From Bacteroidales bacterium (lineage in GTDB: Bacteria; Bacteroidota; Bacteroidia; Bacteroidales; UBA932), in assembly GCA_023230265.1 (NCBI GenBank), contig JALNXR010000147.1:1-5593 (forward strand): 5,593 bases of DNA, in the 5' to 3' direction. The number at the start of each line of letters is the position of its first letter. Positions within the stretch are counted from its first letter, which is position 1. The position numbers and the translations under genes were made by a program. This document shows, in pieces, positions 1 through 4,525 of the stretch. Below the pieces are notes generated by a model, which worked only from the letters and a program-made list of their open reading frames with translations, did not search any database and was not told the DNA's origin.

Positions 1-89
1 GGAAGAATTATTACAAAAATCCTAGCTTTGCAAACAACGGCTGTCAACCTATGACAGGACTAACGAACAGCCAACTTATTATTGACTAA
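1..89 (+). CDS. C-terminal end of a probable IS3-family transposase (partial, enters from left edge)
   Basis: One frame is open from the left edge to a double stop, TAATAA, at 87-92. It begins KNYYKNPSFANNG and ends LTNSQLIID. The first two bases are GG, so the preceding codon could be TGG, which would give W-K-N-Y-Y. To my recollection, IS3-family OrfB transposases of Bacteroidota commonly end with such a motif after the catalytic DDE domain. The stop lies 6 bases inside a 19-base terminal repeat, which is where an IS3 transposase gene normally ends. The catalytic domain is outside the window, so the family rests on this short tail and on the IS end beside it. It could also be the end of an unrelated gene. 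Confidence 0.5.
   Translation, partial: KNYYKNPSFANNGCQPMTGLTNSQLIID
43..60 (+). repeat. Subterminal direct copy of the IS terminal motif
   Basis: GTCAACCTATGACAGGAC matches the reverse complement of the 133-151 arm at 16 of 18 positions and lies in the same orientation as the copy at 96-114, 53 bases upstream of it. It sits inside the transposase-like coding tail, where it reads in the frame ending at 89. Bases 41-57 also form a perfect 6-bp palindromic stem, CTGTCA/TGACAG, with a 5-base loop. It may be a second transposase-binding site near the element end or a duplicated end; the sequence alone does not decide. Confidence 0.5.
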
Positions 90-95
90 TAACCT

Positions 96-151
96 GTCAA
101 CTTTTTTCAGGACGATACAAACACCTACGTCCCGTCCTGAAATAGGTTGAC
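96..151. repeat. Inverted repeat, 19-base arms with 18-base spacer (IS-end pair)
   Basis: The left arm at 96-114 is GTCAACTTTTTTCAGGACG. The right arm at 133-151 is CGTCCTGAAATAGGTTGAC. The reverse complement of the right arm differs from the left arm at only two positions, in the T-rich middle. The spacer is 115-132. The left arm is best read as the right end of the IS on its left. The right arm has the orientation of the left end of another element pointing rightward, but no transposase follows it. The pair could fold as a hairpin, but no T tract follows, so it is not a typical terminator. Confidence 0.75.
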
Positions 152-427
152 TCAAAACTGGTCTACTTCACAACATAAATATAAGCTGTAAGAAATATAA
201 GTTATGCTGTAGTACAAATTAAGAAGAAAAGCATAGTTTACTAAACATATCACACATATAATCAAAGGATTGCTTAGCACAGCTTAATATTGAGAACTTT
301 AGGAATTATTATAATCTGATTTTATAAATATCATATTATCATCAGGTTAGGCTTTCACGACACCCTGGTTTTAACTTTGGAACGATAATTGTTTTGTCTA
401 TTGTAAGACCATTTAATACACTGCATC
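152..427. other. AT-rich intergenic region upstream of the exported protein gene
   Basis: No credible coding region or RNA gene is seen in these 276 bases. An imperfect dyad at 312-320 and 341-349 (TAATCTGAT/ATCAGGTTA, 8 of 9 pairs, 20-base AT-rich loop) is the most organised element. The promoter of the following gene should lie here. A TTTG at 376-379 could serve as a Bacteroidota -33 box and TTGTTTTG at 389-396 is one base from the TAnnTTTG -7 box, but the spacing between these two is too short, so no promoter is called. The first bases after 151 may still be remnant IS sequence. Confidence 0.5.
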
Positions 428-1381
428 ATGAAAAAGTTTATTTTAACAGCTGTTATTCTGGCCGGGAGCCTGTTTGCACCGGCAACAGCACAAGCGCAGA
501 TCGACATAAGGGTCAATATCGGATTGCAACCGATCTGGGGACCTGCCGGATATGATTATGTAGAGTATTATTATATCCCCGAATTGGACATATACTACTA
601 TGTTCCCGGAAAACAGTTTATTTACATGGTTAACGGCAGATGGATTGCAAGCGTTTACCTGCCATCTTTCCTGGAGAACTTTGATTTTTTCCGGACAAGA
701 GTTGTTGTTTTAAACGAGTACCGGCCTTATCTGAGACACAGGGAAATCAGAAGGATGTATTCAAATCATTGGGATATAAGACCTTATATTACAATAAGAG
801 ATATCCGGGAACCAAAGTACTATGTCAATATCCACCATCCTCTCCATAAATACTGGCAGGAACGGGAGAGAGACAGGTATGACGACTATAACAGAAACCG
901 GAGAGACAATGACCGGAATCCTGTCTGGAACGGAGACAGAAACAGAGATTACAGAGACCGTTGGGATATCCGGGATGACAGGAACAACAGGGATCAGAGA
1001 GGTTACAGACAGAGTGATCGTTACGACAACAGACAGAGCGATCGTTACGATAACAGGCAGAGTGATCGTTACGATAACAGGCAGGATAACCGATACAACG
1101 ACCGCAACAGAGGTGACAGGGAGAATCGAAGATATGACAACCCTGACAACAGGGGTGACAGGAATAATCAAAGATATAACAACCCTGACAACAGAGGTAG
1201 AGAGACAACAAAAGAGAGAGAGCGTGTCGGGGCAGGCCAGGGAGGTAGTGAAAGACCAAAATCAGCCGTACAAAAGAGAGAGACTCCCAAATCCAACACT
1301 CAAAAAAGAGAAACTCCCAAAACGAACAACACTCAAAAGAGAGAGAGTTCCGGATCGGTTTACAGAAGAACAGGTTCCTGA
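428..1381 (+). CDS. Exported Tyr-rich domain protein with repetitive Arg/Asp/Asn-rich tail
   Basis: The 317-residue product starts with a clear Sec signal peptide: K2-K3, a hydrophobic core at 4-17, and probable cleavage after TAQA at residue 23. Residues 25 to about 140 form a compact-looking aromatic region with WGPAGYDYVEYYYIPELD (37-54) and a GRW at 70-72. I know this pattern from unassigned Bacteroidota proteins but cannot give a named family. From about 145 the chain is low-complexity and rich in R, D, N and Y, with three exact QSDRYDNR units at 195-218, two 14-residue RGDR..NPDN units at 228-255, and KRETPK-type units at 282-309. The tail is probably disordered; its charges are mixed, with Arg and Lys dominating near the end. 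The periplasm or cell surface is the likely location; the function is unknown. There is no Shine-Dalgarno sequence, as is common in this phylum, and the start is fixed by the signal peptide. The gene faces the aquaporin gene and shares its terminator. Confidence 0.85.
   Translation: MKKFILTAVILAGSLFAPATAQAQIDIRVNIGLQPIWGPAGYDYVEYYYIPELDIYYYVPGKQFIYMVNGRWIASVYLPSFLENFDFFRTRVVVLNEYRPYLRHREIRRMYSNHWDIRPYITIRDIREPKYYVNIHHPLHKYWQERERDRYDDYNRNRRDNDRNPVWNGDRNRDYRDRWDIRDDRNNRDQRGYRQSDRYDNRQSDRYDNRQSDRYDNRQDNRYNDRNRGDRENRRYDNPDNRGDRNNQRYNNPDNRGRETTKERERVGAGQGGSERPKSAVQKRETPKSNTQKRETPKTNNTQKRESSGSVYRRTGS
1010..1105 (+). repeat. In-frame 24-bp tandem repeat (QSDRYDNR x3 plus one degenerate unit)
   Basis: Units lie at 1010-1033, 1034-1057 and 1058-1081, each encoding QSDRYDNR. 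A fourth, diverged unit at 1082-1105 encodes QDNRYNDR. Units 2 and 3 differ at a single synonymous base and unit 1 differs from unit 3 at two, so the array is young at the DNA level and may vary in copy number between strains by slippage. The period is a multiple of three, so unit gain or loss keeps the frame. Confidence 0.9.
1109..1192 (+). repeat. In-frame 42-bp repeat, two units
   Basis: Residues 228-241 (RGDRENRRYDNPDN) and 242-255 (RGDRNNQRYNNPDN) are adjacent 14-residue units that differ at three positions. They follow the 24-bp array directly and are more diverged than it, which suggests an older duplication within the same tail. Confidence 0.8.
1271..1354 (+). repeat. KRETPK-type coding repeats near the C-terminus
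   Basis: QKRETPK occurs at residues 282-288 and 292-298, and a diverged QKRESSG at 303-309, separated by short Ser/Thr/Asn linkers. Together with the two upstream arrays they make most of the last 125 residues repetitive. The units are Lys/Arg-rich, so this last part of the tail is strongly basic. Confidence 0.7.
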
Positions 1382-1400
1382 TAAATGTCTACAAGGGGGG

Positions 1401-1431
1401 AAAAAAGCTGCCTGCGGGGCAGCTTTTTTTT
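1401..1431. terminator. Bidirectional rho-independent terminator between convergent genes
   Basis: The hairpin has the core GCTGCC (1407-1412), the loop TGCGG (1413-1417) and the pairing arm GGCAGC (1418-1423). An A tract precedes it at 1401-1406 and a run of eight T follows at 1424-1431. The flanking A and T tracts extend the pairing and give a U tract on whichever strand is transcribed. It ends the exported protein gene, whose stop is 20 bases upstream. In the opposite direction it overlaps the last two bases of the aqpZ stop codon at 1430-1432, so it would end aqpZ transcripts as well. Confidence 0.9.
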
Positions 1432-2107
1432 ATTCCTTCCTGAGATATTTGTAAACAACTCCTGCTAACAGGGCGCCTGCAACAGGAACGATTATAAAGA
1501 GCCAAAGCTGTGACAAAGCCCAGTCTCCCACAAATATTGCCTGACTGATACTTCTGGCAGGATTGACAGATGTATTTGTAACAGGTATACTTATAAGGTG
1601 GATAAGAGTAAGTGCAAGTCCTATTGCGATCCCGGCAAAACCTTTGGGAGCTTTTTCATCTGTTGCACCAAGAATTACAATCAGGAACATAAATGTCATT
1701 ACAAATTCGGTGATAATGGCTGCAATAAGTCCGTATCCGCCGGGCGAGTGCTCGCCGTATCCGTTTGCAGCAAAGGAGCCGATTTCATTCCCGTTACCGG
1801 TTGCAATCATATATAATACGCCGGCTGCGGCAATTCCTCCCAGAATCTGGGATACAATGTAAGGCAGAATCTCTTTTGAACTGAATCTGCCTCCTGCCCA
1901 CAACCCGATTGTAACGGCCGGATTTAAATGTGCACCGGAAATGTGTCCCAGAGAATACGCAATTGTAAGCACGGTCAATCCAAATGCAATTGCCACTCCT
2001 ACCAGACCGATTCCGACATCAGGGAATCCCGCTGCCAGCACTGCACTGCCGCAGCCACCCAATACCAGCCAAAAGGTTCCGAAAAATTCCGCTAAATTCT
2101 TTTTCAT
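1430..2107 (-). CDS. aqpZ: Aquaporin Z, water channel (MIP family)
   Basis: The 225-residue inner-membrane channel is very close to the E. coli AqpZ sequence as I recall it. Both pore-lining NPA motifs are present, HLNPAVTIG with NPA at 62-64 and SVNPARS with NPA at 182-184. The aromatic/Arg selectivity filter of a strict water channel is intact: F42, H170, T179 and R185, matching F43, H174, T183 and R189 of E. coli. The conserved [11 protein letters not shown] segment occurs at 115-125. The product should form a tetramer with six membrane spans per subunit and pass water rather than glycerol. The start is the ATG at 2107, which aligns with the family N-terminus; no Shine-Dalgarno sequence precedes it. 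It is the last gene of the minus-strand run, 46 bases after the methyltransferase, and could be co-transcribed with it or have its own promoter in the AT-rich gap. Confidence 0.97.
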   Translation of the reverse strand: MKKNLAEFFGTFWLVLGGCGSAVLAAGFPDVGIGLVGVAIAFGLTVLTIAYSLGHISGAHLNPAVTIGLWAGGRFSSKEILPYIVSQILGGIAAAGVLYMIATGNGNEIGSFAANGYGEHSPGGYGLIAAIITEFVMTFMFLIVILGATDEKAPKGFAGIAIGLALTLIHLISIPVTNTSVNPARSISQAIFVGDWALSQLWLFIIVPVAGALLAGVVYKYLRKE

Positions 2108-2153
2108 AGTGTTCGTATTTATTTCTTATAAAATTAGTAAAAAATCTTCTAAA

Positions 2154-2936
2154 TTAAACACCCTGTCTTTTCTTTTTGACAACCAACACTGCAACCGTTA
2201 TAACATTCTCAATAATATCATTTTCTGACTCCTGTCTCTTTAGATACTCAAAAAAGATATTTTGTTTATCCGGATATTTTTCAATCAATTCAAAGCACCT
2301 CTTTTTAATACTTTTGAATATTATTTCGTCTACATCCCTCTGTTCATCGCTGTCTATAATAACATTATCAATAAGCTCCATTTCAGCTTTTTGAATCTGA
2401 TTTTTCAGATCACTCTCCTTTAATATCAATGGATAGCTGAAGTCACTGTTATCATTGATATATCCGTCATCAATAATAAAAAATCCGTTTTTATTGATGC
2501 ATCCCGACAGTTTGGTCAATGTATCGTAATAGTCCCCAAAAACAGGACCTATTGCTCCCAGTACAACTATATCAAAACCCGACAACTCTTTCACCCTCTC
2601 CCTGATATCACCGGTTTCAAATTTACACCTGTTTCCCACATTAAACTCCCTAGCTTTTTGTCGGGCATATTCAACAAATTCCGGCACAGCATCTATACCG
2701 TAGCAATTGCAGCCCAACTCTTTGGATAGTTTCACAGAAACAGCTCCTTTGCCACATCCCAAATCAAGCACTTTCAACTTATCAAATCCGGCAGAATGTT
2801 TTTTTACCAGACTGATTATCTCCTCCGGACTTGCTCCCATCTCCCACAAATCCTGAAGTATGTAAGAGAAAAACCGGTATAGTTCCTTTTCAGAAGAATC
2901 CAGAGTTTTCAAAACGCTTTCCTGAATAGATTCCAT
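2154..2936 (-). CDS. Class I SAM-dependent methyltransferase, substrate unknown
   Basis: The 260-residue product has a Rossmann-fold methyltransferase core. Motif I is VLDLGCGKGAVSVKL at 56-70, with the GxGxG-like SAM loop. The acidic residue at the end of strand 2, D82 in YGIDAVPEFVEYA, should bind the SAM ribose. FETGDIRE at 106-113 is the adenine-side motif, and FDIVVLG at 121-127 plus GFFIIDDGY at 151-159 are strands 4 and 5. Residues 1-50 form a helical cap. The C-terminal third (about 165-260) is charged and probably helical and is likely to carry substrate specificity. It resembles the broad UbiE/small-molecule type rather than an rRNA or DNA methyltransferase, because no such target motif is seen. 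The start at 2936 follows the AT-rich end of the gap and has no Shine-Dalgarno sequence. The neighbours do not suggest a substrate. Confidence 0.85.
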   Translation of the reverse strand: MESIQESVLKTLDSSEKELYRFFSYILQDLWEMGASPEEIISLVKKHSAGFDKLKVLDLGCGKGAVSVKLSKELGCNCYGIDAVPEFVEYARQKAREFNVGNRCKFETGDIRERVKELSGFDIVVLGAIGPVFGDYYDTLTKLSGCINKNGFFIIDDGYINDNSDFSYPLILKESDLKNQIQKAEMELIDNVIIDSDEQRDVDEIIFKSIKKRCFELIEKYPDKQNIFFEYLKRQESENDIIENVITVAVLVVKKKRQGV

Positions 2937-3031
2937 TAGTAATAATTAAAGTATATTAATATTTAACAAGAAGTCTGGCTGTTTGTTAGTCACACGCTTT
3001 GACAGGACAGAATAAAAGAGTATAGTACAGA
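2937..3031. other. Intergenic gap between lipoprotein and methyltransferase genes
   Basis: At 95 bases, this is the widest gap in the minus-strand run and the likeliest place for a promoter inside it. On the minus strand the 40 bases next to the methyltransferase start are very AT-rich, but no good TTTG/TAnnTTTG pair is seen. It contains a weak stem, GTCA/TGAC, at 2989-2992 and 3000-3003, and the string TGACAGGAC at 3000-3008, which also occurs at 52-60 inside the IS end. Confidence 0.35.
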
Positions 3032-3553
3032 TTAGATCCCCCAAGGGTAATGCTTTCTAATAACACTAAAGGCCCCGGTTGTCTCTTTAGTAAGATCAAT
3101 ATCAAATATCAGTTCATTCAGACCATAGGCATATGGTTCAACAAATCTAATCCGGTACTGTTGCCGGTCAATGCCTTTTACTTCAAAGAGAAGATCATAG
3201 AGACAAAGACAATGGCAAAGGGCCTTTTTTTCGAACTCCTCTATTCTGATTGTATTATCCTGTAATTCAACAGTGGAGAACAAACTATCCGGACAGCAAT
3301 TGAATCCTGCATTGATATGCTTTAAGATCAATTTATTATTCTCCCTGTCATAAATATATTCTATAAGTGAAATTGTATCAGGAGTAAAGTTGATGGGACC
3401 GGAAGATTTCACAAAACTTTTACAGGAGGTATTGCTGATAAGTTTTCCGGAAACAACCCGGTCACCCGGTTGATCATACTTACCACAGCCGAACAGCAAG
3501 ATAAGTATTACGATAAAAGATAAATACCGAATCGTTTTCATGACATCTTTCAT
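3032..3553 (-). CDS. Cys-rich putative lipoprotein of unknown function
   Basis: The 173-residue product starts with a short basic segment and a hydrophobic core (about 10-21) ending in the lipobox LLFGC, so C23 should be lipidated after signal peptidase II cleavage and the protein anchored to a membrane. The mature part has six more cysteines: C44, the pair C86-C87 in NCCPDS, and C113, C115 and C117 in CHCLCLYDL. The rest alternates hydrophobic and polar residues as in a beta-rich domain and ends in HYPWGI. I recognise the general pattern from unnamed Bacteroidota lipoproteins but no function. The Cys could form disulfides in the periplasm or bind a metal. The ATG at 3553 is used here; the Met four codons later (3541) gives a more typical signal peptide, MKTIRYLSF, and may be the true start. 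It follows the nitroreductase by 43 bases. Confidence 0.8.
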   Translation of the reverse strand: MKDVMKTIRYLSFIVILILLFGCGKYDQPGDRVVSGKLISNTSCKSFVKSSGPINFTPDTISLIEYIYDRENNKLILKHINAGFNCCPDSLFSTVELQDNTIRIEEFEKKALCHCLCLYDLLFEVKGIDRQQYRIRFVEPYAYGLNELIFDIDLTKETTGAFSVIRKHYPWGI

Positions 3554-3596
3554 TTAATCCGGTTGAATATTTAACTGTAAATATAGATAATAATAG

Positions 3597-4514
3597 TCAT
3601 ATTGCCTCGACCGATGCAAATGTGCGTTTTATCCCTTTGGAATATTTAACGGCAGAATATCCGAATGCAACAAAAAGTCCCTCACGGCTTTTATATTTTA
3701 TGTTGTGAGATTCCCTGAACCTGCGGGCTCTTTTGCCATTTTGGATAAACGGATGGATTGCTCCGAGCATGCAACTTCCCAGTCCAAGCGACTCTCCTGC
3801 AATCATTGCATAGGTTGCTGCAACCACCGGATCAGCAGGATCCGAATAGGGAGAACCGTAAAAATAGATTAACAATGGAGCATCATAAGTGATATAGTTT
3901 TTACCTTTCTCCATATCATCTATATAAAAATTAAAGACAGGTCGGATGAATTCCCTGAAAAATTCATCATTGGCTTTACCCCAAAATGGTCTCATTAAGG
4001 CGAGAAATAATTTTGAGGACATATATCTTAGCCCTTTTAGGTAGTTCGAAAAATCTTTTACAAAAGCTCCTGTTTTTTCTTTTCCATTGATAATAAGAAC
4101 ATTGACATCAGATGGCGGCAAACCCATCGGTGCAGTGGCGGCAGCTGTTATAATTTTTTCAATGACTTCAGGTGTAATTTCCTGTTGAGTGAATTCCCTG
4201 ATACTTCTGCGATGCTGTAAGAGAGACAAGAGCTGATCGTAAGTTGTTGCAGAACTTTTATCCGGTAACTGAAACAGATCCTCAGGGGAGATTTCCCTCC
4301 CGGTTATTTCAATCGCACCTTTTGGGCATATCGCCATGCAATGGCCGCATCCGATGCATCCTAAAATAGACTTTTCATCAGCAACTGCCTTATTATTAAA
4401 AAGAATCAGACTAAAATCCTTACATACAGAGACACATAAGCCGCAACCATTGCATATCTCTGTATTGATTTTAATGGTGGAATTCTCTTTTGTTCTTGTA
4501 GTTGGTACGGGCAT
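3597..4514 (-). CDS. Ferredoxin-nitroreductase fusion (2x[4Fe-4S] plus FMN nitroreductase domain)
   Basis: The 305-residue product has two domains. Residues 14-71 are a bacterial ferredoxin module with two complete cluster motifs, CNGCGLCVSVC (C21, C24, C27, C31) and CIGCGHCMAIC followed by PKG (C53, C56, C59, C63). Residues 92-291 are a nitroreductase-type flavin domain. It opens with the FMN-phosphate motif RRSIREF (R102, R103, S104, R106), has an APMGLPPSD segment at 128-136, a GESLGLGSCMLGA segment at 240-252, and ends with the family-typical FGYSAVKYSKG. The clusters should pass electrons to FMN for reduction of an unknown nitro, quinone or enone-like substrate in the cytoplasm. Such fusions are well known in anaerobes. 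A long insert at about 155-205 separates the two halves of the flavin domain and probably forms the substrate lid. No signal peptide is present. The start follows the ATPase stop by 11 bases, so co-transcription is likely. Confidence 0.92.
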   Translation of the reverse strand: MPVPTTRTKENSTIKINTEICNGCGLCVSVCKDFSLILFNNKAVADEKSILGCIGCGHCMAICPKGAIEITGREISPEDLFQLPDKSSATTYDQLLSLLQHRRSIREFTQQEITPEVIEKIITAAATAPMGLPPSDVNVLIINGKEKTGAFVKDFSNYLKGLRYMSSKLFLALMRPFWGKANDEFFREFIRPVFNFYIDDMEKGKNYITYDAPLLIYFYGSPYSDPADPVVAATYAMIAGESLGLGSCMLGAIHPFIQNGKRARRFRESHNIKYKSREGLFVAFGYSAVKYSKGIKRTFASVEAI

Positions 4515-4525
4515 GTTTGTAACTT

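Larger units (their letters stand above)
1..114 (+). mobile_element. Right end of an IS3-like insertion sequence (partial)
   Basis: The segment combines a transposase-like C-terminus stopping at 89 with a terminal repeat at 96-114, GTCAACTTTTTTCAGGACG. That repeat has a 17/19 inverted match at 133-151. The two copies stop matching beyond the outer CG, which suggests that base 114 is the true element edge. The rest of the element, its left end and any target-site duplication lie outside the window, so completeness cannot be judged. IS3-type assignment is inference. Confidence 0.5.

Noticed and set aside
177..201. Direct repeat AAATATAAG at 177-185 and 193-201
   Set aside because: Nine AT-rich bases repeated at 16-base spacing are expected by chance in such a region, and nothing functional flanks them.
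376..406. Bacteroidota-type promoter before the exported protein gene
   Set aside because: TTTG at 376-379 and TTGTTTTG at 389-396 are too close together, and the alternative TATTGTAA at 399-406 fits the -7 consensus poorly.
1010..1081. Possible CRISPR-like array
   Set aside because: The units are directly adjacent with no spacers, are in frame, and encode identical peptides, so this is a coding tandem repeat.
761..1259. Long open frames antisense to, and in another frame of, the repeat region
   Set aside because: They mirror the biased, repetitive codons of the exported protein. Their translations are low-complexity Val/Ile/Thr or Cys/Ser-rich strings with no domain, and they lie within a gene that has a clear signal peptide.
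1563..2228. Plus-strand open frames across aqpZ and the methyltransferase gene
   Set aside because: They lie opposite genes with unmistakable family motifs and show no recognisable protein features.
2979..3010. TGACAGGAC and a GTCA/TGAC stem resembling the IS terminal motif
   Set aside because: Only nine bases match exactly and the rest needs a gap. No partner copy or coding remnant is nearby, so chance similarity is as likely as an IS footprint.
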